DNA of 26,871 nucleotides from Flavobacterium psychrophilum. GTDB lineage: Bacteria > Bacteroidota > Bacteroidia > Flavobacteriales > Flavobacteriaceae. The notes beneath the pieces were generated by a model. It saw nothing but the letters and a program-made list of their open reading frames with translations, had not been told where the DNA came from and made no database searches. The stretch covers positions 1-26,871 of the forward strand of contig CAMDQL010000018.1 of NCBI GenBank assembly GCA_945905915.1. Direction: 5' to 3'. Of the stretch, positions 15,789-23,654 are shown in pieces (position 1 is the stretch's first letter; each line of letters starts with the position of its first letter). Made by a program: the position numbers and the translations under genes.

Positions 15789-17936
15789 ATGAAAAAAGTA
15801 TTATTATTTGTCGTTTCAGCTATTATGCTAATTCCAGCTTCGGTAAAAGCCGATGAAGGAATGTGGTTTTTAATGTTCATCGAACGTTTAAATCACCGCG
15901 ACATGCAAAAAATGGGTTTACAATTAACAGCCCAAGAAATTTACAGCATCAACAATCATAGTTTAAAAGATGCAATTGTGCAATTTAACGGTGGATGTAC
16001 TGCTGAAATGATTTCTAAAGATGGTTTAGTATTAACAAATCACCACTGTGGATATGATGCTATTGCAGAATTATCATCTGCAGAAAAAAATTATTTAAAA
16101 GACGGATATTGGGCAGCTAATAGAAAAGAAGAATTAAAACCTTCAAGTTTATTTGTTCGTTTTTTTGTTCGTATGGACGATTGTTCAAAAAGAATTTTAT
16201 CAGTAGTAACGCCAGGAATGAGCGAAGCTGAAAGAGAAAAAGCAATCAATCAAGAAATTGCTAAAATTGAAAAAGAGAATAACGAGGGCGGAAAATATAC
16301 CGTTTCTGTTCGTCCTTTTTTCCAAGGGAACGAATATTATTATTTTGTTTACCAAGATTATAAAGACGTTCGTTTAGTTGGAACTCCTCCAGAAAGTTTA
16401 GGAAAATTTGGTGGTGATACAGACAACTGGGAATGGCCGCGTCATACAGCAGATTTCTCTATGTTTAGAGTTTACGCTGATGCTAATGGAAATCCAGCAG
16501 ACTATTCTCCAAACAATGTTCCATTACAACCAAAACACCATTTACCAGTTAATTTAGGTGGTGTTAAAGAAAATGATTTTGCTATGATTTTAGGTTATCC
16601 AGGTAGAACAAACCGTTGGATGCCAGCAAGTGGAATTGAGCAAAATGTAAAATTTGCTTATCCAGCTTGGGTTGAAGGTTCAAAAACAGGAATGGACAAT
16701 ATGAAAAAATATATGGTTCAGTCTGAAGCTTTAAATTTAGTTTACGCGTCTAAATTTGCTGGTGTGGCAAATTATTGGAAAAACCGTCAAGGAATGATTG
16801 ATGCGTTATCAAAATTTGGTACAGCAAAAACTAAAGCAGCACAAGAGGCAAAATTTAATACATGGGCTAACTTACCAGAAAACAAAGCTAAATATGGTAA
16901 TGTAGTAGCAACAATCAATAATTATTATGGTATGACCAATGAGAAGTCACGTCATGATAATTATTTACAGCAATTATTCAGAACTTCTGCATTTGGAACT
17001 ATCGGAAGATCATTAGGAAGACAATTAGACGCCTATGCAAAAGCAGATGCTGCTAAACGTGCTGAAATGGCTCCGTCAATTATGGAAATGGTTGATGAAA
17101 TGTACAAAGAAATTCATATTCCAGCTGAAAAAGATATTTTGGCAGCACAATTGAGTTTGTATGCTAAAAAAGCAGGTTATGCATTAGCTCCAATGGTTGA
17201 AAAATTAGCTGCATCAAACAATGGCGATTTTACTCAATATGTAAATGAAGCTTTTGAAACCAGTATTTTTACTTCTAAAGATAGAATTAAAGCCTTTTTA
17301 GAGGTGCCTAATGAAGCTGCCTTAGCAAATGATCCATTACAAGTTTTAACATTGGATTTAGTATCTCATTTTGGAAAAAGAAGTGAGGAGTTAATGAAAG
17401 CTCAAAATGATTTTGGTGCTTCTTTCCGATTATTAGTAGAAGGTTTAAGAGAATCTAAAATTGGAGAAATCAAATATCCAGATGCAAATTCAACATTACG
17501 TTTAACGTATGGTAAAGTTCGTTCATTACCTGCAGACAAACGTAACGATGCAAAAATCAACAACTACACAACATTAACAGGTCAAGTTAAAAAATACAAA
17601 AAAGGAGATTTAGAATTTGATCTACCTACAAAAGTATTAGAAATGAATTCGAAAAAAGAATTTGGTCGTTATGCAGATAAAGACGGATCTTTACACGTTA
17701 ACTTCTTAACGGATAATGACATTACAGGTGGTAACTCAGGTTCTCCAGTATTAAACGGAAAAGGAGAATTAATCGGATTAGCATTCGACGGAAATATCGA
17801 AGCTATGGCGGGTGATGTTATTTTTGATAATAAATTACAAAGAACAATCAATGTTGATATTCGTTATGTGTTATGGGTAATTGAGAATTTCTCAGGTGCT
17901 AAACATATTGTAGACGAAATGACAATCGTAAAGTAA
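15789..17936 (+). CDS. Exported S46 dipeptidyl-peptidase, DPP7 type
   Basis: S46 serine peptidases release dipeptides from oligopeptide N-termini in the periplasm of Bacteroidota that feed on peptides. The 715-residue precursor has a signal peptide (1-21, ASVKA). The chymotrypsin-like triad is His85 or His86 in LTNHHCGY, Asp222 in PRHTADF and Ser650 in TGGNSGSPV, with a helical domain inserted between. Eighteen residues after the catalytic serine comes Gly668, in AFDGN. DPP11 enzymes, selective for Asp/Glu at P1, carry Arg at this site, so the sequence points to DPP7-like preference for hydrophobic P1 residues. That is inference from the known Porphyromonas enzymes. It is flanked by terminators on both sides and so is monocistronic. 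Confidence 0.94.
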   Translation: MKKVLLFVVSAIMLIPASVKADEGMWFLMFIERLNHRDMQKMGLQLTAQEIYSINNHSLKDAIVQFNGGCTAEMISKDGLVLTNHHCGYDAIAELSSAEKNYLKDGYWAANRKEELKPSSLFVRFFVRMDDCSKRILSVVTPGMSEAEREKAINQEIAKIEKENNEGGKYTVSVRPFFQGNEYYYFVYQDYKDVRLVGTPPESLGKFGGDTDNWEWPRHTADFSMFRVYADANGNPADYSPNNVPLQPKHHLPVNLGGVKENDFAMILGYPGRTNRWMPASGIEQNVKFAYPAWVEGSKTGMDNMKKYMVQSEALNLVYASKFAGVANYWKNRQGMIDALSKFGTAKTKAAQEAKFNTWANLPENKAKYGNVVATINNYYGMTNEKSRHDNYLQQLFRTSAFGTIGRSLGRQLDAYAKADAAKRAEMAPSIMEMVDEMYKEIHIPAEKDILAAQLSLYAKKAGYALAPMVEKLAASNNGDFTQYVNEAFETSIFTSKDRIKAFLEVPNEAALANDPLQVLTLDLVSHFGKRSEELMKAQNDFGASFRLLVEGLRESKIGEIKYPDANSTLRLTYGKVRSLPADKRNDAKINNYTTLTGQVKKYKKGDLEFDLPTKVLEMNSKKEFGRYADKDGSLHVNFLTDNDITGGNSGSPVLNGKGELIGLAFDGNIEAMAGDVIFDNKLQRTINVDIRYVLWVIENFSGAKHIVDEMTIVK

Positions 17937-17955
17937 TTGTCAAATACAATAAGAG

Positions 17956-17989
17956 AAAAAACGACTTGAGTAATTAAGTCGTTTTTTTT
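17956..17989 (+). terminator. Intrinsic terminator after the S46 peptidase
   Basis: A 12-bp stem pairs AAAAAACGACTT (17956-17967) with AAGTCGTTTTTT (17976-17987) around an 8-nt loop, ending in eight Ts (17982-17989). The A run makes it potentially bidirectional. Confidence 0.88.
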
Positions 17990-18015
17990 ATGTAGAAAAT
18001 CCAAAATCATTTCAC

Positions 18016-18023
18016 TATTTTTG
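18016..18023 (+). promoter_or_regulatory. -7 box 4 nt before the TPR gene start
   Basis: TATTTTTG matches TAnnTTTG exactly and ends 4 nt before the ATG at 18028. Because a strong terminator ends at 17989, a promoter must lie in the remaining 38 nt or within the gene, and this is the only match I see. Confidence 0.5.
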
Positions 18024-18027
18024 AGCA

Positions 18028-18717
18028 ATGAAATATTTGCAGCTAATTTTCTTGTTTTTTTCACTACTCACATTTTCTCAATCAAGTTTTGAGAAAGGGG
18101 AAAAGCTCTATGTGCAAAAAAAAATGAATGAAGCAAAACAGATGTTTCAAGATTATTTAAAATCTCATCCAAACCATTCAAAATCTATTGAATATATAGG
18201 AGATATTGCAGGAAATCAAAAACAGTGGAATGAAGCAATAGAATATTATCAGAAACTGAAAATAAGTTTTCCAAAAAATGCAAATTATTGGTACAAATAT
18301 GGTGGTGCGCTTGGCATGAAAGCTAAAGAGTCTAATAAATTCAAGGCTTTAGGAATGATTGATAAAATAGAAGAGTCCTTCCTTATGGCTGCAAAATTAG
18401 AAAGTAAACATGTTGAAACGCGTTTTGCTTTAGTAATGTTATATCTTGAATTGCCTGGAATCATTGGTGGCAGCGAAAAAAAGGCGCAAAAATATGCAGA
18501 CGAATTGATGCGTATTTCGAGCGTTCAAGGTTTTCTTGCTCAGGGTTACATTGATGCTTATTTCAAGCGATTTGTTAAAGCAGAATTAAATTACAAAAAG
18601 GCATTCGAAATTGAACCATCAAAAATTACATTTGAAAAATTATATGATTTATATTTGAATAAGCTTAAAGATAAATCAAAAGCAACTAAGTTAAAGGATC
18701 AATTTGAGAACAAATAG
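18028..18717 (+). CDS. Exported TPR-repeat protein
   Basis: The product is 229 residues with a signal peptide (about 1-18, ending TFSQ), then tetratricopeptide-like helix pairs. The clearest are about 20-53 (EKGEKLYVQKKMNEAKQMF) and 54-87 (IGDIAGNQKQWNEAIEYYQK), with another near 180-213 (AYFKRFVKAELNYKKAFEI). The middle (about 130-160) contains LELPGIIGGSEKKA, a block I have seen in flavobacterial periplasmic TPR proteins of unknown role. TPRs mediate protein-protein contacts, so a scaffold or assembly role in the periplasm is plausible but unproven. It lies between a terminator and mpl, with a period-8 array after its stop, and could be co-transcribed with mpl. Confidence 0.82.
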   Translation: MKYLQLIFLFFSLLTFSQSSFEKGEKLYVQKKMNEAKQMFQDYLKSHPNHSKSIEYIGDIAGNQKQWNEAIEYYQKLKISFPKNANYWYKYGGALGMKAKESNKFKALGMIDKIEESFLMAAKLESKHVETRFALVMLYLELPGIIGGSEKKAQKYADELMRISSVQGFLAQGYIDAYFKRFVKAELNYKKAFEIEPSKITFEKLYDLYLNKLKDKSKATKLKDQFENK

Positions 18718-18733
18718 GGTAATTGTAGAAATG

Positions 18734-18781
18734 TTTAATCGTTTTATCGATTTTTCAAATTAACAGTTTAACAATTCAACA
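18734..18781. repeat. 8-bp-period imperfect tandem array upstream of mpl
   Basis: Six consecutive octamers with consensus NTTTAACA (first two ending TCG) fill the 70-nt gap between the TPR gene and mpl, ending 6 nt before the mpl ATG. The register is unbroken. Unlike most arrays in the window, the period is 8 rather than 7. Confidence 0.6.
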
Positions 18782-18787
18782 TAAAAA

Positions 18788-20155
18788 ATGAGAACACATT
18801 TCATAGCCATTGGTGGTGCTGCCATGCACAATTTAGCATTAGCTTTACATAACAAAGGATATCATGTAACAGGAAGTGACGACGCTATTTTTGAACCTTC
18901 AAAATCACGTTTGGAGAAAAAAGGATTATTGCCAAAAGAAGAAGGTTGGTTCCCCGAAAAAATTACAACCGATATTGAAGCAATTATTTTAGGAATGCAC
19001 GCAAAAGCTGATAATCCTGAATTGTTAAAAGCACAAGAACTAGGGTTGAAAATCTATTCCTATCCCGAATTTTTATACGAGCAATCGAAAAATAAAACCA
19101 GAGTGGTTATTGGTGGTTCACACGGAAAAACAACCATTACTTCGATGATTTTACACGTAATGCATTATCATAATATTGAAGTAGATTACATGGTTGGAGC
19201 ACAGCTAGAAGGGTTTGATACTATGGTGCATTTAACTGAAAATAATGATTTTATTGTGTTGGAAGGCGATGAATATTTGACTTCACCTATTGATTTGCGA
19301 CCAAAATTCCATTTGTACCAACCTAATATTGCGTTGTTATCAGGAATTGCATGGGATCATATTAATGTGTTTCCAACATTTGATAACTATGTAGAACAAT
19401 TTAGAATTTTTGCCAACAAAATTACGCGTGGCGGAATTTTAGTCTATAACGAAGAAGACGAAGCTGTAAAATCGGTTGCAGAAGGAACCGATAATCCAAT
19501 CCGAAAAATTGCATATCAAACGCCAAGCTACACGGTTGAAAACGGAACCACTTTACTAGATACTCCTGAAGGGCCTATGCCAATCGAAGTTTTTGGAGCA
19601 CACAATCTAAGCAACTTAGCCGGTGCCAAATGGATTTGCCAATGCATGGGTGTTGATGAAGCTGAATTCTATGAAGCTATTGCTGGTTTTAAAGGGGCGT
19701 CCAAACGATTAGAAAAAATTGCAGAAAGTGCTAATAAAGTTGCGTACAAAGATTTTGCACATTCGCCAAGTAAAGTTTCTGCTACTACAAAAGCCGTAAA
19801 AGAACAATATCCAGATAGAAAATTAGTAGCTTGTTTAGAATTGCACACCTATAGTAGTTTGAATGCCGAATTTCTTAAAGAGTATGAAGGTGCTCTAGAT
19901 TCAGCAGACGTTGCAGTAGTTTTCTATTCGCCAGATGCAGTAAAAATCAAACAATTAGAAGAAGTCTCACAAGAACAAATTGCAAAAGCATTTAACAGAA
20001 AAGATTTAATTATTTATACCAATCCAACAGAGTTTAAAGATTTTCTTTTTGATTCATTCCGTGAAAACGGAATGTCTAATTCTGCTTTACTATTAATGAG
20101 TTCAGGAAATTACGGCGGATTGAATTTTGATGAGGTGAAAAATTTGATGCATTAA
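18788..20155 (+). CDS. mpl: UDP-MurNAc : L-Ala-gamma-D-Glu-meso-DAP ligase (Mpl)
   Basis: Mpl attaches the recycled murein tripeptide directly to UDP-MurNAc, bypassing MurC, MurD and MurE, in the cytosol. The 455-residue protein belongs to the Mur ligase family. It has the N-terminal Rossmann start HFIAIGGAAMHNLALAL, the central ATPase P-loop GGSHGKTT (109-116), EGDEY (about 159-163), and the C-terminal domain with KDFAHSPSKVSATTKAV. The lack of a MurC-like GIGG start and the phrase FAHSP fit Mpl rather than MurC. Mur ligases are similar enough that automated labels often call this protein MurC. An AT-rich hairpin overlaps its stop codon. Confidence 0.88.
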   Translation: MRTHFIAIGGAAMHNLALALHNKGYHVTGSDDAIFEPSKSRLEKKGLLPKEEGWFPEKITTDIEAIILGMHAKADNPELLKAQELGLKIYSYPEFLYEQSKNKTRVVIGGSHGKTTITSMILHVMHYHNIEVDYMVGAQLEGFDTMVHLTENNDFIVLEGDEYLTSPIDLRPKFHLYQPNIALLSGIAWDHINVFPTFDNYVEQFRIFANKITRGGILVYNEEDEAVKSVAEGTDNPIRKIAYQTPSYTVENGTTLLDTPEGPMPIEVFGAHNLSNLAGAKWICQCMGVDEAEFYEAIAGFKGASKRLEKIAESANKVAYKDFAHSPSKVSATTKAVKEQYPDRKLVACLELHTYSSLNAEFLKEYEGALDSADVAVVFYSPDAVKIKQLEEVSQEQIAKAFNRKDLIIYTNPTEFKDFLFDSFRENGMSNSALLLMSSGNYGGLNFDEVKNLMH

Positions 20156-20181
20156 TTTGAGAATTTATTTATTTTCAAATT
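20154..20181 (+). terminator. Weak terminator-like hairpin at the mpl stop
   Basis: An 11-bp stem with one G-U pair (20154-20164 with 20171-20181) and a 6-nt loop overlaps the last bases of mpl. It is nearly all A-T and the next T run starts several bases later, so termination strength is doubtful. Confidence 0.3.
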
Positions 20182-20194
20182 ACTCCATTTTTTA

Positions 20195-20202
20195 TATCTT
20201 TG
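20195..20202 (+). promoter_or_regulatory. radC -7 box
   Basis: TATCTTTG is an exact match to TAnnTTTG and ends 27 nt before the radC ATG. The -33 position holds a T run without the G. Confidence 0.5.
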
Positions 20203-20229
20203 TTCTTATAAACGCCAAAATAAAATTTT

Positions 20230-20913
20230 ATGTACACGCCAATCCATCAATGGGCTGAAGACGATCGCCCTCGTGAAAAATTTCTTCTAAAAGGTAAATC
20301 TACCTTATCTGATTCCGAATTATTAGCTATTTTAATTGGTTCTGGTTCTCGAAATGAGAGTGCCGTACAATTGTGCCAACGCATTTTAGCTTCTTCAGAA
20401 AACAATTTGAACACCTTAGGTAAAATGTCGGTTGCTCAACTCACACAATTCAAAGGAATTGGAGAAGCTAAAGCTATTTCTATCGCAGCAGCATTAGAAT
20501 TAGGAAGAAGACGCAGAGCTGAAGATGCTATCGAACTCAAAAAAATCACCTCAAGCAAAGCAGTTTTTGAGATCATGCAACCAATTATTGGAGAATTACC
20601 ACATGAAGAATTTTGGGTATTATATCTAAATAATTCCAATAAAGTCATCTACAAATCTCAACTTTCAAAAGGCGGAATCACAGGAACAGTTGTAGATATT
20701 CGTTTAATTTTCAAAATGGCTTTTGAGCAAAACGCTACAGCGTTAATACTATCTCACAATCATCCATCGGGTAAATTAATCGCTAGCGAAGCCGATTTAA
20801 AAATCACTAAAAAAATCAAAGAAGCTGGGCAAACATTGGAAATTCAGGTTTTAGACCACATCATTATCACCGAAAACGGTTATTTGAGTTTTCAGGATGA
20901 AGGGATTTTTTGA
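20230..20913 (+). CDS. radC: RadC-family JAB/JAMM-domain protein
   Basis: The 227-residue protein has an N-terminal helix-hairpin-helix-like part (about 1-95, with FKGIGEAKA at 74-82). The C-terminal JAB/MPN domain has a complete zinc motif: Glu126/Glu127 in PHEEFWVLYLN, His176 and His178 in SHNHPSG, and Asp189 in SEADL. This predicts an intact metalloenzyme-like site. The name comes from an Escherichia coli locus once linked to DNA repair, but the family's reaction is not established and the repair role is doubted. It is the chromosomal full-length form, not the short form found on mobile elements. The upstream box suggests its own promoter. Confidence 0.92.
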   Translation: MYTPIHQWAEDDRPREKFLLKGKSTLSDSELLAILIGSGSRNESAVQLCQRILASSENNLNTLGKMSVAQLTQFKGIGEAKAISIAAALELGRRRRAEDAIELKKITSSKAVFEIMQPIIGELPHEEFWVLYLNNSNKVIYKSQLSKGGITGTVVDIRLIFKMAFEQNATALILSHNHPSGKLIASEADLKITKKIKEAGQTLEIQVLDHIIITENGYLSFQDEGIF

Positions 20914-20923
20914 TTTTTTAAAA

Positions 20924-20939
20924 CACATAGTCACATAGT
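20924..20939. repeat. Two tandem CACATAGT octamers after radC
   Basis: CACATAGT occurs twice head to tail (20924-20931 and 20932-20939) in the 142-nt gap before the sod gene. The rest of that gap is AT-rich, with no hairpin or promoter I can support. Confidence 0.4.
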
Positions 20940-21055
20940 TTTTAGTAAATTTTAATTGTAAGCTTTACCTCTAAACCAACAATTATGTTAATTTTAAGAC
21001 ATCATAATTTTTTATGTAATCGATAAGCCGTAATTTTATAAAAAATTTAGAGATC

Positions 21056-21718
21056 ATGAAAAACATAAAACTTTTAGTCGTATTATTTTTAGTTGCATTT
21101 ACAGCCTCTGCTCAGTTTACTCAAAAAGCGTTGCCATATGTATATAATGCTTTAGAACCATTCGTAGATGCTCAAACAATGGAAATCCATTACAGCAAAC
21201 ATCATGCAGCCTATGTAAAAAATCTAAATGCAGCTTTAACAGGAACTGCCGATGAAAAATTAAGTTTAAACGAAATTTTTGATAAAGTATCAAAATTACC
21301 AATGGCGGTTAGAAATAATGCTGGCGGACATTACAATCATGAATTGTTTTGGTCGGTGTTAACCCCTGAAAAAAACACTAAAATGTCAACTGAATTGGAA
21401 AATGCAATTAACGATACTTTTGGGAGTTTAGACAAATTAAAAGAAAAACTGAACGCTGCTGGAGCTAGTCGTTTTGGATCAGGCTGGGCTTGGTTAGTTG
21501 TGACTAAAGAAGGTAAATTAGTGGTTAGTTCAACTGCAAATCAAGATAATCCGCTAATGGATGTTGCCGAAGTGAAAGGAACACCAATTTTTGGCATTGA
21601 TGTTTGGGAACATGCATACTATTTGAAATACCAAAACAAAAGGGCAGATTATTTAGCTGCCTTATGGAATGTAGTTAATTGGACAGAAATCAGTAATAGA
21701 TATAAAGCGGCACTATAG
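21056..21718 (+). CDS. Exported superoxide dismutase, Mn/Fe family (Mn-type residues)
   Basis: This SOD converts superoxide to hydrogen peroxide and oxygen. Residues 1-19 (ending TASA) form a clear signal peptide, so the mature enzyme should work in the periplasm, unlike the usual cytosolic SodA/SodB. The metal ligands are His45 (MEIHYSKHH), His95 (GGHYNHELFW), Asp182 and His186 (GIDVWEHAYY). Gly90-Gly91 before the second His and Gln163 in ANQDNPL follow the manganese pattern, whereas iron enzymes normally carry the second-sphere Gln near the second His. A cambialistic enzyme remains possible. At 220 residues it is normal length plus the signal. The gene stands alone between radC and the ABC operon. 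Confidence 0.94.
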   Translation: MKNIKLLVVLFLVAFTASAQFTQKALPYVYNALEPFVDAQTMEIHYSKHHAAYVKNLNAALTGTADEKLSLNEIFDKVSKLPMAVRNNAGGHYNHELFWSVLTPEKNTKMSTELENAINDTFGSLDKLKEKLNAAGASRFGSGWAWLVVTKEGKLVVSSTANQDNPLMDVAEVKGTPIFGIDVWEHAYYLKYQNKRADYLAALWNVVNWTEISNRYKAAL

Positions 21719-21774
21719 TTTTTTATTTAAATTTTTTAGTAACTTTCGACCTAATTTAAGCGGAATTTTTAAGC

Positions 21775-22404
21775 ATGATAAGTACCAAAAATTTACTATT
21801 TTCTTATACTAAAGACCAAGAATTTATTTTTCCAGATTTGTATTGCGAAGCAGGAAGTACGTTGCTTATTACCGGAGATTCGGGTAAAGGAAAAACAACT
21901 TACTTACACTTATTGGCAGGATTGTTGCAACCAAAATCGGGTGAAATTATAATTGATAATACCGATTTAGTTTCATTATCAGAAAAGAAAACAGATAGAT
22001 ATCGCGGAAAAAATATCGGTGTAGTTTTTCAAAAATCCTATTTCATTGCGGCTTTAACGGTTCTGGAAAATCTACAAATAGCAAGTTGGTTAGCAACAGG
22101 TAAAAAGCATACTAAACGAGCAAAAAGATTGCTAGAACAATTAGGAATTGAAAATCAAGCATCTAAATTGCCATCTCAGTTGAGTATTGGTCAACAACAA
22201 AGGGTTTCAATTGCTCGCGCATTAATGAATGAACCAAAAGTACTTTTGGCAGACGAACCAACTTCTAGTTTGGATGATAAAAATGCTGAAAAAGTAATCG
22301 ATTTGCTAACTTCTTTGTCAAAAGAATACAAAGCAGCTTTACTTATTGTAACGCACGATAGCCGAATTAAAGAAAAATTCATTAATAAAATTACTTTGGT
22401 ATGA
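21775..22404 (+). CDS. ABC transporter ATP-binding protein, LolD/MacB class
   Basis: This 209-residue cytosolic ATPase drives the FtsX-type permease encoded next. All nucleotide-site motifs are present: Walker A GDSGKGKT (34-41), Q-loop Gln86 (VVFQKS), signature LSIGQQQR (136-143), Walker B VLLADEP (156-162) and switch His194 (IVTHD). It is slightly shorter than the typical 220-235 residues of LolD/MacB ATPases. It overlaps the permease by 4 bp (ATGA), indicating translational coupling. It is the first gene of a tight five-gene run. This class usually moves lipoproteins or transmits mechanical force across the envelope rather than importing small solutes. The partner proteins suggest a link to metal handling. 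Confidence 0.93.
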   Translation: MISTKNLLFSYTKDQEFIFPDLYCEAGSTLLITGDSGKGKTTYLHLLAGLLQPKSGEIIIDNTDLVSLSEKKTDRYRGKNIGVVFQKSYFIAALTVLENLQIASWLATGKKHTKRAKRLLEQLGIENQASKLPSQLSIGQQQRVSIARALMNEPKVLLADEPTSSLDDKNAEKVIDLLTSLSKEYKAALLIVTHDSRIKEKFINKITLV

Positions 22405-23654
22405 TTGCAAAATTAGCGTGGAAAAACATTTGGTTTAAACCATTAAATACTATCTTGAGTGTTATTTTATTAACATCGAGTGTCGCAATAATCACTACTT
22501 TAATTTTGGTTGAAAAACAATTTGAAGAAAAATTTTCAAGTAATATTGAAGATGTAGATCTTGTTTTGGGCGCCCAAGGAAGTCCGTTGCAATTAATTTT
22601 ATCTTCGGTTTACCAAGTAGATGCTCCAACCGGCAATATTAATTTTGATTCAGCAAAAGTATGGATGAATAATCCCTATGTTGAAAAAGCAATTCCGTTA
22701 GCCTTTGGCGATAATTATCGCGGTTACAAAATTTTAGGAACAACACACGATTATTTAACAAAATTCAAGGCAAAAGTGTCCGATGGAAGACTTTATGAAA
22801 AGAATTTTGAAGTAGTAGTTGGAAGCGAAATCGCTCAAAAATTAAATATAAGTGTTGGAGATGAATTCTTTGGCTCACATGGTGATGCAGAAGAAGGTGA
22901 GGTGCACGAAAACTATGCTTACAAAGTAGTTGGAATAGCAACTCATACTGGAAAAGTGGTTGATAATTTAATTCTTTGTACTATTCCCACGGTTTGGCAA
23001 ATGCACAGCGGACATGAAGAAAATCCTGCGCATGGCGAGGAAGGGCATGTGCATGAAGAGGGTGAACACGAACACGAAGAGGCGGATTTAACTCTAGATG
23101 AACCTAATATGGAGATCACAGCAGTTTTATTGAAAATGCGCAATCAAATGGCAAAATTAACTTGGCAACGCGTCATACCACAAAATACAAAAATGCAAGC
23201 AGTTTCACCAGCTTTTGAAGTTAATCGTTTATTTGGTTTGTTTGGGATAGGTGTAACGGCGTTGCAATATTTAGCCTACGGAATTATGTTGATTTCTGGA
23301 ATCTCCATATTTATTGCCTTATTCAATACATTAAAAGAACGAAAATCTGAATTTGCATTGCTTCGTGTTAATGGAGCAGGCAGATTTCAATTATTAAAAG
23401 TAGTAATGATAGAAAGTTTATCACTTTGTGTAGTTGGGTTTGTTTTTGGTACGATTTTAGGTAGAGTTGCATTAAGTTTTCTCTCTAATTCCTCAGAAGC
23501 AGATTTTAAAATGAGTTTTAATCCGTATGAATTTCTTTGGGAAAAAGAAGGAACGCTGTTTTTACTCACCCTATTTGTTGGCTTTATTGCTGCTTTGATT
23601 CCTGCTATAAAAGCCTATAATTTAAACATATCAAAAACATTAGCCAATGCGTAA
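22401..23654 (+). CDS. FtsX/MacB-type ABC permease with histidine-rich extracytoplasmic loop
   Basis: The 417-residue inner-membrane subunit has the FtsX/MacB layout: TM1 (about 16-38), a large extracytoplasmic domain (about 40-285), then three membrane segments (about 288-310, 332-358 and 386-406). KERKSEFALLRVNGA (312-326) is the typical cytosolic coupling loop. The extracytoplasmic domain contains an acidic, histidine-rich stretch at residues 202-228, with seven histidines between 202 and 225. Further histidines (160, 169, 182) lie just before it. Such loops commonly bind Zn, Ni or Cu. The gene overlaps the ATPase by 4 bp and the next gene by 8 bp. I recall a similar trio, with a DUF3299 protein, in gammaproteobacteria near zinc-regulated genes; substrate here is inference. 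Confidence 0.9.
   Translation: MIAKLAWKNIWFKPLNTILSVILLTSSVAIITTLILVEKQFEEKFSSNIEDVDLVLGAQGSPLQLILSSVYQVDAPTGNINFDSAKVWMNNPYVEKAIPLAFGDNYRGYKILGTTHDYLTKFKAKVSDGRLYEKNFEVVVGSEIAQKLNISVGDEFFGSHGDAEEGEVHENYAYKVVGIATHTGKVVDNLILCTIPTVWQMHSGHEENPAHGEEGHVHEEGEHEHEEADLTLDEPNMEITAVLLKMRNQMAKLTWQRVIPQNTKMQAVSPAFEVNRLFGLFGIGVTALQYLAYGIMLISGISIFIALFNTLKERKSEFALLRVNGAGRFQLLKVVMIESLSLCVVGFVFGTILGRVALSFLSNSSEADFKMSFNPYEFLWEKEGTLFLLTLFVGFIAALIPAIKAYNLNISKTLANA

Noticed and set aside
18788..20155. MurC label for mpl
   Set aside because: The N-terminal and C-terminal motifs fit Mpl better, and the gene stands alone rather than in a division/cell-wall cluster with murG or ftsQ.
22943..23143. Cys/Ser-rich frame antisense to the permease
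   Set aside because: It is the mirror of the His/Glu-rich loop codons, with no start context or promoter.
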